64,000 bases of DNA from Anaeramoeba ignava (lineage: Eukaryota; Metamonada; Anaeramoebidae). Shown here in pieces: positions 53,723-64,000 of this stretch. Where the stretch lies: the NCBI GenBank assembly GCA_028826165.1, contig JAPDFW010000070.1:1371501-1435500 (forward strand). The letters run 5' to 3'. The notes under the pieces were generated by a model. That model saw only the letters and a list, made by a program, of their open reading frames with translations. It searched no databases and was not told the origin of the DNA. The position numbers and the translations under genes are program-made. Position 1 is the first letter of the stretch. Every line of letters starts with the position of its first letter.

Positions 53723-56510
53723 TTAGAATTGTGAAATTGCGGATTTAACTTTTTGAGAATGCATTCTCTTTAAATATAATGATTGAGAAAGAGATCTTAA
53801 ATGCTTTAAATATTCTTCAATTGATATTTTATTATTTTTTAAGAAATAATTAAGATAGAAAATTGTATCATCAATTGATGATTGTTTTGCAGTTAAATCT
53901 TGAAATTGTTCAAATGGAATATCATTTGATGTTGTTTGTTGATCAATATCAAATTCTTGTTGAAGTTGTTGGTTTTCGAATTGAATTTGTTGTATTTCTG
54001 TATCAATTTTTTCAATTTCAGTTGTTGTTTGTTGTTGTTCATAATTTGTTCTTTCCTAATTTTTATTTTAATATTTATTTTGATTTTTAATTTTAATTTT
54101 AATTTTAAATTTAATTTTAATTTTAATTTTAATTTTAATTTTAATTTTGATTTTAATTTTGATTTTTAATTTTAATTTTGATTTTAATATTAATTTTAAT
54201 TTTAATTTTAATTTTAATTTTAATTTTAATTTTAATTTTAATTTTAATTTTAATATTAATTTTAATTTTAATTTTTAATTTAATTTTAATTTTAATTTTA
54301 ATTTTAATTTTAATTTTAATTTTAATATTAATATTAATATTAATTTTAATTTTAATATTAATATTAATTTTAATTTTAATATTAATTTTAATTTTAATTT
54401 TAAATTTAATTTTAATTTTAATTTTTAATTTTAATTTTAATTTTAATTTTAATTTTAATTTTGATTTTAATTTTAATTTTAATTTTAATATTAATTTTAA
54501 TTTTAATTTTTTTAAATTTAATTTTAAATTTAATTTTTATATTATTCCAAATTACAATTTGTTCAGCTAATTTTGAAATTGTTTGAGCTTCTTTTTCTTT
54601 ATCTTTTTCAACTTGACGAGCTTGGTTATCTAATGATTCAATTTCCTGAAGAATAGGAGTTAAAGATCTACGAACTTTTTTTCTCATTTTCTTTTTCATA
54701 TCTTGCAAAGACATTTTTTTCTTAACCTTTTGAGAATTAAGATTAGCAACAACAGCTTGATTAGGATTAGGAAATTGTTGGGAGTATTGACCGTATTGTT
54801 GGGAATATTGTTGAGGAAATTGTTGGGGGTATTGACCAAATTGTTGAGGATATTGTTGAGGAAATTGTTGAGGAAATTGTCTGGGGTATTGTTGGGAGTA
54901 TTGACCGTATTGTTGGGGATATTGTTGAGGAAATTGTTGAGGGTATTGTCTGGGGTATTGCTGGTTCGAAATGAAAGTTGAATATTGTTGTTGATAATTT
55001 TGTGGAGTTGCCCTATTCATCCATGCTTTTGGATCCGTTTTTCCGTTTTTTCCGTTTTTTCCGTTATTTTTTCCAGTTGTTGTTGTTGGTGATGTTGTTT
55101 TTGTTGTTATTGGTGGTGTTATTGTTGTTTTGTTGGTGTTGTTGTTGTTGTTGTTATGTTTCCGCTTTTTGGTGGTGGTTTTGCCCGAAGTGGTGGTACA
55201 TCAGAAAATACTGATGACATTTCTGACCCAACTTGTGTTAATGTGTTTTTGTTCGTCCATTTGGTTAATACTGGAAGAATTATTTTCGTACTAGATAAAT
55301 TGGGATGATTTGGTACAATTGTCATTGTCTTATTTAAATTTTAATTTTAATTTTAATTTTGAATTTAATTTTAATTTTATAAATTAATTTTAATTTTAAT
55401 TTTAATTTTGATTTTGATATTGATTTTAATTTGAATTTTAATTTTGATTTTAATATTAATTTTGATTTTGATTTTAATATTGATTTTAATTTTAATTTTA
55501 ATTTTAATTTTAATATTAATTTTAATTTTAATTTTAATTTTAAATTTGATTTTAATTTTGAATTTTAATTTTAATATTGATTTTAATTTAATTTTAATTT
55601 TAATTTTAATTTTAATTTTAATTTTAATTTTAATTTTAATTTTAATTTTAATTTTAATTTTAATTTTAATTTTAATTTTAATTTTAATTTTAATTTTAAT
55701 TTTAATTTTAATTTTAATATTCATTTTAAATTAATTTTAATTTTAATTTTAATTTTAATTTTAATTTTAATTTTAATTTTTAATTTTAATTTTAATTTTA
55801 ATTTTAATTTAAATTTTAATTTTTGATTTTATTATTAATTTTAATTTTAATTTTAATTTTAATTTTAATTTTAATTTTAATTTTAATTTTATTTTTAATT
55901 TTAATTTTTAATTTTAATTTTAATTTTAATATTAATTTTAATATTAATTTTAATTTTAATTTTAATTTTAATTTTAATTTTAATTTTAATTTTAATTTTA
56001 ATTTTAATTTTAATTTTAATTTTAATTTTAATTTTAATTTTAATTTTAATTATTAAAATAAATAATGTTTAAGTGATCAATTAGAAATAAATAAAATACT
56101 TCAAGAGGTTTTAAAAAACATAAAGGAGGTCCATCTGGATAATTTGGAGAAAGATAAATTTGAACAGGAGTAAAATATTGTTTTTTTTGAAAAACGATGG
56201 GAATTGATCCATCAAAACAAATACAAGGAAGAGTACCGCCTTGTTTGTTTGCTTCTAAAGTGGGAAAAAAACAATAAAAAAAATTTAAATAAAAAATTTA
56301 AATAAAAAAATTAAATAAAAAAATTAAATAAAAAATTTAAATAAAAAAATTTAAATAAAAAAATTCATTCAATAAATTTTTACTTAAATAACTTTGTATA
56401 GGTTTAAAAGAAGGATAAAGTTGAATAAAACTCAAAGAATCTTCAAAAGCTCTACGTGCATTTTGATATTTAATTTGATTAAAAAGAGAAACAAGAAATT
56501 GTTGATTCAT
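53723..56510 (-). CDS. TSG101: TSG101/Vps23, ESCRT-I subunit
   Basis: Exons 56510-56393, 56254-56100, 55328-54556 and 54055-53723, about 458 residues. The N-terminus is a UEV (inactive E2-like) domain: GGTLPCICFDGSIPIVF, TPVQIYLSPNYPDGPPLCFLKP, then LPVLTKWTNKNTLTQV and FSDVPPLRAKPP. It lacks the E2 catalytic Cys context, as expected for UEV. A Thr/Pro and then QQYPQQF-rich linker of about 110 residues precedes a coiled coil and a C-terminal steadiness-box-like end (IDDTIFYLNYFLKNNKISIEEYLKHLRSLSQSLYLKRM). This arrangement identifies the ESCRT-I ubiquitin and PTAP-sensing subunit for endosomal sorting. One base is missing or two are extra in the ACA/ACC tract at about 55125-55145; correcting it links the UEV part to NGKNGKTDPKAWMNRATP. 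Two introns are repeat-filled. Confidence 0.93.
54056..54555 (-). repeat. TSG101 intron 3, AAAATT array
   Basis: Hexamer AAAATT with AATATT variants on the sense strand. Donor GTAATT, acceptor AATTAG. Frames on plus (LILI) are shadows. Confidence 0.88.
55329..56099 (-). repeat. TSG101 intron 2, AAAATT array inside the UEV domain
   Basis: About 770 bp between PPLCFLKPLE and TMTIVPNHPN, phase 0. Long pure hexamer runs alternate with AATATT and CAAAAT variants. Confidence 0.9.
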
Positions 56511-56625
56511 TTTAAAAGGAAAAAAATAAAAAGAAAAAAAGAGAAAAAAAAAATAATAAAAAAAGAAAAATAAAAATAAAAATAAATTTTTTCATTTTTT
56601 TTCTCTTTTCTATTTTTTTATTTAA

Positions 56626-59261
56626 ATGTCAACAATAATACCCTCTTTTATTCATAATTTTTTTATTCTTTCTTTAAATAATTTTAGTGTTGATGTTGAA
56701 TTCCAATATCAACAAAAAAAACCTTTTTTTCCTTGGTCACTTTCTGATATTTTTAATTTGTGTTTTCCTGAACGTTTTTCGTTAAATCAAACTTTATCAA
56801 GAATTAAAATAAATAATTTCCAAGAAGATCTGATAAAGTATAATAATATTATTTAATAAACCAATGAAAACAAAAAATAAATAAAAAAGAAACCAATTAA
56901 AAAAAAATAATTGATCAAAAAAAAAATAATAAAAAGAATAATTTAAATAATATAAAGAATAATTTAAATAATAACTTGATGATTAACTCAAAAATTATTC
57001 AAAAATTATTCAAAAATTAATCAATAATTAATCAAAAATTATTCAAAAATTATTCATAAAAAATTATTCAATAATTATTAAAAAATTAATCAAAAATTAT
57101 TCAAAAATTATTCAAAAACTATCCAATAATTATTCAAAAATAATATAAAAAAAAAATTAAATTAAAAAAATAATTATAAATAAATGATTAACTCATAAAT
57201 TAATCAATAATTAATATAAAAAATAAATTAATCATAAATTATTCAATAATTAATCAAAAATTATTCAAAAATTAATCAAAAATTAATCAAAAATTATTCA
57301 AAAATTATTTATAAATTAATCAATAATTAATCAAAAATTATTCAATAATTATTCAAAAAATATTTAAAAATTAATTAGGAAATCTTTTGTCATATTCATT
57401 TTGGATTCAAAAAAAAGAATTTGGTGTGGTTTTTGTATTCGTATTTCTCCTTTTGAAGATTCAATAAGAAGTTTATTCATTTGGACGAAATGGTATTTAA
57501 ATTTTTAAAATTATTATTCCATTAATTAAAACTCTTTTATATTCACATCAACAAAAATATAGGAAATTCGCATACATTTTTATTTGGCTTGAAAACATTT
57601 TTAGAACAAAAAAAATTCGCTCAATTTCTCAAATTATTGACTTGATTTCTTCTTTCAATTTTATAAAAGACCCCAAAAATAAAATAACAGAAAATATTAT
57701 CAAATTTGAAAAAAAAGAAATAAAAATCAAGAAAAAGAAGAAAAGAAAACTATTCGAACTTCTTGGATCTTTAACTCATCTTTCAAATTGTTTAAAAATT
57801 GAGAGCATTATCGAAATTTTTGCAACACTTTTAATAGAAAATTCAATAATTATCGTTTCAAAAGAAAACACAAGCCTTTTAGATTCAGCACATTCTTTAC
57901 TCACACTTTTATCGCCTTTCCTTTGGAAACACACATTTGTTCCAATTTATTCAACTGATATTTTCGGCAAAAAAGAGCCTTTGCACCAAAAAAACCCTTT
58001 TATTCTTGGGATAAATGACTCTAATTTCCCCGCCATTTCCAAATCAATCACTCATCCTTATCTTCTTGTTGATTTAGTTAATAATATCGTTGTTGCAAGA
58101 AATGGCCTCAATTTGGATAATTCGGTCATTCCTGAAAATGAGAAGAAATTTTTACTTTCAAATTTAAATCAAATTAAACAAAATCAAATCAATATGAATA
58201 ATAAGCAAATAGAAGATAGTTATTTTCTTGCTTTCGAAAAATTCCAGAATATATTCATTGGAAAATACATCCATTTTTGCATCCAAAACAAATGGAAAAA
58301 AAAGCAATTTATTGAGAAATTTTCAGATTCAAAATCATCAAAAGTATTTTTTTTTTATTTTTATTTTTAATTGCATTTTATTTTAATTTCTTGTCCAAAA
58401 TTCATTTGATCCATTTCTTTTGTTAAAAATAGTTTCTGTCAAAAATGATCTCATCAAAAATGTTCAAGGAATATATTAGCAAAGTTATCAAAAGAAGGAA
58501 AAAACACAAATTTAGAAATCAACCAATGATTTTAAAAGAACATTATGTTGATCATTTTAAATTAAATGAACGTCTAACTCATTCAAGAAATATTTCCAAA
58601 GAATCTCATCGAAAAAATAAAAAAATCGATAATCAAAAAAAAATCCAAATTTCGCATCAAATTACAAAAGAAAAAAAAACTTCTTTAATTGGTTTCTTTT
58701 CTGAAATTGAAAAATCAAAATCAATAACAAATTTATTTAGTTCTGAAAATATTAGTTTTGTTGATAAAAAAGAAATTGAAAATGGAACTGATAATGATAT
58801 TGATTTTAATAGCGCTATTAATAGTGCAATTTATAATGATAATGATAATGATAATGATAATGATAATGATATTGATATTGATAATGATTCATATAATAAA
58901 CAAAGGCTGAGAAGAGATGTTTCACTTTCTAAAATCACAAATGTTGGAAATGTAAAAAAATAAATTTATAAGAATTTTTATAATTATTTTTATTAATTAT
59001 TTTTTTTCTTTTGATTTTGATTAGTTTTCTCGAGTTCGTCCTTTAATTTCTAATGATCATATTGAATTTTTTAATTTTGATATAAAATTTGAATTTCTTC
59101 ATCAACTTCTTGATCCAAAAAAAGTGGAACAATCTCAAAATTGGACAACTTCAGGTATTTTTAATTTTAATTTTTAATTTTTAATTTTTAATTTTAATTT
59201 TAATTTTAATTTTAATTAATTTTCCAAAATAGTTTTAGACAATCTAAAACAAATCAAATGA
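56626..59261 (+). CDS. DENN-domain Rab guanine nucleotide exchange factor
   Basis: Exons 56626-56837, 57379-57492, 57563-58343, 58433-58951, 59025-59154 and 59233-59261, every junction phase-correct, 594 residues. The upstream DENN part is PSFIHNFFILSLN...PWSLSDIFNLCFPE joined to FVIFILDSKKRIWCGFCIRI. The core DENN part is HLSNCLKIESIIEIFATLLIENSIIIVSKE, then FLWKHTFVPIYSTD and FILGINDSNFPA. A downstream helical part contains IGKYIHFC and KMFKEYISKVIKRRKK. DENN proteins exchange GDP for GTP on Rab GTPases, acting at vesicle membranes. A (ND)n/(ID)n tract near residue 530 is coded by an AATGAT array. The subfamily is not assignable from sequence alone. Confidence 0.9.
56838..57378 (+). repeat. 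DENN gene intron 1, AAAAATTATTC repeats
   Basis: GTATAA...AATTAG, phase 2. Units of about 11 bp (AAAAATTATTC, AATAATTAATC) with irregular order. Confidence 0.88.
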
Positions 59262-59446
59262 ACCAAATTTACTCAAGATCATTCAAAACAAAACAAAACA
59301 AAACAAAACAAAACAAAAAGGGAAATAATCAAAATTATCACTTAGTTTTTGAATTTTAAATTAGAATATTTTCTTTTTTTTATTGTTGAAAAATTTTTAT
59401 AATTTTGGAAATGAATAAAAAGAAAAAAAAAGAAAAATTTTGAAAA

Positions 59447-60019
59447 TTAATTATCAATCAAATCCCAAAGTTTGTTAGTAATATAAAAAGAAGAATTGCT
59501 ATCAGGATCAAATTGGAATTCCTGTAAATTTTGCTTATCAATAATAACACCTTCAATATTTTGAGAATTTAAATCAAAACGAATATTAGAAATATTTGCA
59601 TATAAACTTCGAATAAGTTTCTTTTTTGGAATTTGATCCAATTCTCTAGTTTCAATTTCAGCAAGTTGCATTTCCGTTTGTTTTTTTTCTTGTTTAAGTG
59701 ATTTTATGTGATTTTTTAATTGATGAATTTTTTCCGAAATTTCGATTGATTTATTTTTTTGATTTTTTTTTTGTTCTTGAAGTTGATTTAATTTTTCATT
59801 CAAATTTTGGATTTTCTTTTTGATTGAATTTTTTGATTCTTCATTTTGTTTTGTTATTTCCGTTATTGTTTGTTTAATAAGATTTTCTTTTTGTAAATTA
59901 AATTCTTTTATTTGCTCTTGTAAATTGGAAATGGATTGAATATTTGCACCATCTTGATTAATAGAAAATTCTTTTGCGAGTTCATCTAAAAAATTAGAAG
60001 TTTCAAGAATTTGAGACAT
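59447..60019 (-). CDS. SPC24: SPC24, Ndc80 kinetochore complex subunit
   Basis: 190 residues, intronless, close to the length of known SPC24 proteins. Residues about 25-115 are a coiled coil, the stalk partner of SPC25. The C-terminal about 60 residues match the SPC24 globular head that contacts the inner kinetochore: LIRSLYANISNIRFDLN, a variable loop, then the terminal NKLWDLID, which corresponds to the conserved LW..(I/V)D end. The fold match rests on the pattern of a coiled coil followed by LY..I..I.FD...GVI and F-I-LW; the sequence is otherwise divergent. Its promoter lies in the 156-bp gap to the neighbouring small gene. Confidence 0.72.
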   Translation of the reverse strand: MSQILETSNFLDELAKEFSINQDGANIQSISNLQEQIKEFNLQKENLIKQTITEITKQNEESKNSIKKKIQNLNEKLNQLQEQKKNQKNKSIEISEKIHQLKNHIKSLKQEKKQTEMQLAEIETRELDQIPKKKLIRSLYANISNIRFDLNSQNIEGVIIDKQNLQEFQFDPDSNSSFYITNKLWDLIDN

Positions 60020-60175
60020 TTTTAAAATGAATTAAAAAGAAAAGAAAAGAAAATAAAAGAGAAAAAAAATGAAAATCAATTTTTTAAAATTTAAAATTAT
60101 TTTTTTTAACGGTTTATTATTTTTTTTTTAAACAATTAAAACAAAATTTTTAATTTTTAATTTTTAATTTTTAAT

Positions 60176-60442
60176 TCATTTTTGATTTAAAATTTTAAGA
60201 TATTGTGATTGTTTTTCTTCTGTTTCTTTGTTTTTTAAATATATTTCCCAAACTAAATCTCGATTTTTTGATGATGTTTTATTTGTGTTTAAATTTTCAA
60301 AAGGAAGATATTCTCCAGTTTCAACATTTTTTACAAAAAGAAGTTGTTGAACAATATTAAGATCTGAATTAAGTTTTGAACTAGTTGGATTAATAGGTTG
60401 ATTTTTTTGATTAAATTGTTTTGATTCATTTACATTTCCCAT
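60176..60442 (-). CDS. Small protein with possible N-myristoylation site
   Basis: 88 residues from MGNVNESKQF. I chose this start over an in-frame ATG at 60508 that would add only Phe-rich leader-like residues. After removal of Met, GNVNESK fits the general pattern for N-myristoylation (Gly at position 2, Ser/Asn-type residue nearby), so a membrane-attached adaptor is possible. The middle is polar and N/Q/S-rich. The C-terminal half (VQQLLFVKNVETGEYLPFENL, DLVWEIYLKNKETEE) looks structured. Family not recognised. Confidence 0.6.
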   Translation of the reverse strand: MGNVNESKQFNQKNQPINPTSSKLNSDLNIVQQLLFVKNVETGEYLPFENLNTNKTSSKNRDLVWEIYLKNKETEEKQSQYLKILNQK

Positions 60443-60537
60443 TTTAAAAAAAGAAGAAAAGAAATTAAAAAAATTGGAAAAAAAAAAAATGAAAAAATAA
60501 TTTTTCATTTTTTTCTTTTTTTTTCTTTTTTTTTTTT

Positions 60538-63500
60538 ATGTCAAATTTAAAACCAAGAAAAACAGGTGTAATTACAAAACGAGGAGGTTCAATTCGTTCA
60601 TGGAAATCTCGTTTTTTTGTTTTAACAAATACTGAAATGATTTATTATCAAAATGAAAAAGCTGTAAAAAATTTACCAATTTGATAAATTTTCTTTATCA
60701 AAAAAACAAAAAGCAAAAAATAAAAAATTTTTTTCTTTTTGTTTTTTTCGGAAATTATTTATGAATTTTTTTCAAAATCAATTTCTAAATCAGAATCAAT
60801 TTATAAATCAATTTCTAAATCTAAATCAATTTCTATTTCAATTTCTATTTCAATTTATAAATCAGAATCAATTCCTAAATCAATTTCTATTTCAATTTAT
60901 AAATCAGAATCAATTCCTAAATCAATTTCTATTTCAATTTCTAAATCAGAATCAATTTCTAAATCAATTTCAATTTCTAAATCAATTTCTAAATCAATTT
61001 CTATTTCAATTTCAATTTCTAAATCAATTTCAAAATCAATTTCTATTTCAATTTATAAATCAGAATCAATTCCTAAATCAATTTCAATTTCTAAATCAAT
61101 TTCAAAATCAATTTCTAAATTAATTTCTAAATCAATTCCTAAATCAATTTCAAAATCAATTTCTAAATCAATTTCTAAATCAATTTCTAAATCTAAATCA
61201 ATTTCTAAATCTAAATCAATTTCTAAATCAGAATCAATTTCTAAATCAATTTCTAAATCAATTTCTAAATCAATTTCTATTTCAATTTCTAAATCAATTT
61301 CAAAATCAATTTCTAAATCAATTTCTATTTCAATTTCAATTTTAAAACTAAAATTCAAATTACAAATTAGTATTTAAACAAAAAACAGGAAAAAGGAAAA
61401 TTTCCTATTGATAATGTTTCTGTTGAATTTTATCAACCTGAAAAAAAGAAACCTTCAAAAAAAAAGTTTTATTTTCAAGTTGCTCATCCAACAAGAAGAA
61501 CTTTTTATATGTTTACAAAAGATCCTAACAATAGAAAAATTTGGATGGAAGAAATTAAAAAAGCAGTTTCAGAGTTAAAAGATGTTATTGATTCAAAATT
61601 AAAATTAAAATTAAAATTAAAATTAAAATTAAAATTAAATTTAAAATTAAAATTAAAATTAAAATTAAAATTTTATTCTTTTGAAAAATTTTAGAAAGAA
61701 AAGCCAAAAAATCCAACAAATCAAAATCAAAATCAAAATCAAAATCAAAATCAAAATCAAATAATTCAAAAAGTCAAATCACCACCAACAACATCAAATC
61801 TAAGTCGAGAAATGATAATATTTCGAAATTTAGAGGATATATTAAAAAAAGAACAATGTAAATAATTCAATCAAAAATAATTCAATCAAAAATAATTCAA
61901 TCAAAAATAATTCAATTAAAAATAATTCAATTAAAAATAATTCAATCAAAAATAATTCAATTAAAAATAATTCAATTAAAAATAATTCAATTAAAAATAA
62001 TTCAATTAAAAATAATTCAATTAAAAATAATTCAATCAAAAATAATTCAATCAAAAATAATTCAATCAAAAAAAAGTATGCTTTTATGGGTCTTTGAAAC
62101 AAAAAAATTTCAAGATAAAGAAGAATCAACAGTTTTTATTGTGAAAAATACAAAAATTGAAATTTTTAAAATTTCAAGTGATCAAACTGTAAGCAAAAAT
62201 AATTTTTTTTTGATTTGAAAAAAAAATTGTTTCAAATATTTATTGAATATATTTTTCCAATAGGTTGAAATTCAAACAAAAAAGGAATATAATTTTTCTT
62301 TTCCAAATAAGATTGAACTTATGACAATGGATTTAAAAGAAGAAAAAATAGATGAAGAAAAAGAAGATAATAATAAAAATAATAAAGAAGAAAATAATAA
62401 AGAAGAAGATAATAAAGAAGAAAATAAAGAAGAAAATAAAGAAGAAAATAATGAAGATAATAAAGAAGAAAATAATGAAGATAATAAAGAAGAAAATAAA
62501 GAAGATAATAAAGAAGAAAATAAAGAAGAAAATAAAGAAGATAATAAAGAAGAAAATAAAGAAGAAAATAAAGAAGATAATAAAGAAGATAATAAAGAAG
62601 AAAATAAAGAAGATAATAAAGAAGATAATAAAGAAGATAATAAAGAAGAAAATAAAGAAGATAATAAAGAAGAAAATAATAAAGATAAAGAAGAAGAAAA
62701 GAATGAAAATTTGAATTCAATTAAACATTATTTTATTGCAATTAAACAAGATGATAAACCAATCTTGAAATTATATACTAGAAGTAAAATGCAAGCAGTT
62801 AATTTTTTTCATATTCTTCTTTCAATTCAAAATATTAGTGAAATTATTGGTGAAAATGAAGTACAAGAAACCATGAAAAAAGAAAATCAATTTATAGGAT
62901 TTATCCAAAAAATAATTAATAAATTATTAGAAAACGGTAAAAATTAAAATTAAAATTAAAATTAAAAATAAAATTAAAATTAAAATTAAAATTAAAATTA
63001 AAATTAAAATTAAAATTAAAATAAAAATTAAAATTAAAATTAAAATTAAAATTAAAATTAAAATTAAAATTAAAAATTAAAAATAAAATTAAAAATTAAA
63101 ATTAAAAATTAAAAATTAAAATTAAAATTAAAATTAAAAATTAAAATTAAAATTAAAATTAAAAATAAAATTAAAATTAAAATTAAAATTAAAATTTAAA
63201 TTAGTTTCTGAAACTGCGGATTCTATTTATAAAAAATGTGAAACCATTACTTTTAATTCATCTTTGGGAAAATTCAATTTAACTGAAGAAATCAATCAAG
63301 CAGATCACGAATTGTTATTTAATTTAATGCAATTAATGCTCTCTTTAATTAATCATCCTTTTATTGATGAAGAATTTCAAAATTTATTTATGAATTCTTC
63401 TGATAAAGGTTAATATCTTTTTATTGAATATTTATTTTTTTTTAGAAAAAAATTAATTTTTATTCAAATTTTATTTAGATTTGGTTGAACATTTTAGAAC

Positions 63501-64000
63501 GAGATTTTCAAATCAAAACTTAGAATTCCAAAATTTTATCTCTTCTTTTTTTATTTTGCATTATTTATATCTTAATTATTATTTGGGATGGAATAATTTA
63601 AAAATGATTTCTAAAATAATTTCCATTTCATTAAAAATTAAGAAATTTTCAGATTCACAACAAGATCAATTTTCAGCAACTTTATTTCAACAAGAAGTTA
63701 TTTATTTTTTAATTCAAAATGCAAATGTATTTATATTAATTAAAAATAATAATTTATATCAAATATAATTTATATTAATTAAAAATATAATTTATATTAA
63801 TTAAAAATATAATTTATATTAATTAGAAATATAATTTATATTAATTAGAAATATAATTTATATTAATTAAAAATACATTTTATATCAAATATAATTTATA
63901 TTAATTAAAAATATATTTTATATTGAATTAAAAATAATAATTTATATCAATTAAAAATATAATTTATATTAATTAAAAATACATTTTATATTAATTAGAA
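60538..64000 (+). CDS. PH-domain protein with Lys/Glu insertion, 3' end beyond the window
   Basis: Exons 60538-60663, 61371-61583, 61695-61857, 62077-62188, 62264-62936, 63205-63408 and 63479-63726, then a donor (GTATTT) whose acceptor lies outside. The first two exons form a PH domain: KTGVITKRGGSIRSWKSRFFVLTN, FYFQVAHPTRRTFYMFTKD and NRKIWMEEIKKAV with the invariant Trp. A second PH-like block (ESTVFIVKNTKIEIF, then SIKHYFIAIKQDDKPILKLYTRSKMQAVNFFHIL) is split by an acidic/lysine KEDNKEEN insertion of about 110 residues. The remainder is helical. Exons 3 and 4 do not keep phase; one extra A in the run at about 61842-61848 would fix it. PH domains usually bind phosphoinositides, and no catalytic domain is visible in the part present. 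Confidence 0.78.
60664..61370 (+). repeat. PH gene intron 1, AATTTCTAAATC repeats
   Basis: GTAAAA...AAATTAG inside the PH domain, phase 0. Units AATTTCTAAATC and AATTTCTATTTC. It is exceptional in the window because TCAGAATC variants put CAG on the sense strand, creating many possible cryptic acceptors. Confidence 0.88.
61858..62076 (+). repeat. PH gene intron 3, 15-bp repeats
   Basis: About a dozen copies of AATAATTCAATCAAA with T/C alternation at one position; ends AAAAAG. Confidence 0.88.
62358..62700 (+). repeat. Coding AATAAAGAAGAA/GAT array
   Basis: 12-bp and 9-bp purine-rich units encoding KEENKEDN repeats inside PH gene exon 5. All three plus frames are open, so the KKIIKK and minus LLYYLL frames are shadows. 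Confidence 0.85.
62937..63204 (+). repeat. PH gene intron 5, AAAATT array
   Basis: GTAAAA...AAATTAG, phase 1. Simple hexamer array. Confidence 0.85.
63727..64000 (+). repeat. 5' part of a repeat-filled intron cut by the window end
   Basis: Begins GTATTT after the last visible exon. TATAATTTATATTAATTAAAAA units of about 22 bp run to the edge. Confidence 0.75.

Overview
The window is nuclear DNA of a eukaryotic protist with very A+T-rich DNA. Nearly every gene is split by GT-AG spliceosomal introns, and the stops TAA, TGA and (in one model) TAG fit the standard code. The gene set includes full-length TOR kinase, a STE20-type kinase, TSG101/Vps23 (ESCRT-I), SPC24 (kinetochore), a MAN1/Src1-type inner nuclear membrane protein, a DENN Rab exchange factor, RGS and PH proteins and a secreted cystatin. 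An RCC1-BTB fusion and a bacterial-type tandem 4Fe-4S protein point to an anaerobic amoeboid or flagellate lineage. An Anaeramoeba-like metamonad is my best guess, inferred from gene content only.

Layout. 0.3-0.8 kb: small split gene (-). 1.0-4.3: five-exon coiled-coil protein with a UVR-like motif (+). 5.0-8.6: tandem pair of an unknown family, the second frame-broken (+). 8.9-11.8: STE20-like kinase with a hydrophobic C-terminal tail (-). 12.2-14.0: RCC1-BTB (-). 14.2-14.5: cystatin (-). 14.7-15.5: coiled-coil protein (+). 15.7-17.4: MAN1/Src1 C-domain protein (-). 17.6-19.2: small two-TM protein (-). 19.6-28.2: TOR (+). 28.4-41.5: three tandem copies of a winged-helix/4Fe-4S gene (+), only the first clearly intact. 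41.5-43.4: low-complexity intergenic tract. 43.45-43.77: repeated structured hairpins. 43.8-45.3: RGS protein (-). 45.7-53.35: 12-exon gene of unknown family (-). 53.7-56.5: TSG101 (-). 56.6-59.3: DENN protein (+). 59.4-60.0: SPC24 (-). 60.2-60.4: small MG-start protein (-). 60.5 to the window end: PH-domain protein (+), cut off.

Introns fall into two classes. Short ones are about 65-140 bp. Long ones, up to about 2.1 kb, are filled with simple tandem repeats, usually a different unit in each intron (6, 12, about 14-15 or about 24 bp). In most of these tracts C and G occur almost only inside TCA or TGA, so the dinucleotides GT and AG are nearly absent. Long low-complexity 'ORFs' there (NI, LNID, LILI, FKFK types) are shadows. 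I joined exons by requiring GT-AG ends, matching codon phase and sensible protein continuity. The 12-exon gene, DENN gene, two-TM gene, coiled-coil gene and Fe-S copy A all close without any correction.

About a dozen one-base frame breaks occur in otherwise conserved genes (four in TOR), mostly in homopolymers or short repeats. Assembly indels are the simplest explanation, but they should be checked. The most unusual signals are the private repeat-filled introns, three hairpins at 43.5-43.8 kb with compensatory base changes, the decaying Fe-S gene array with possible 3-nt micro-exons, and a G+C-rich island covering the conserved last exon of TOR.
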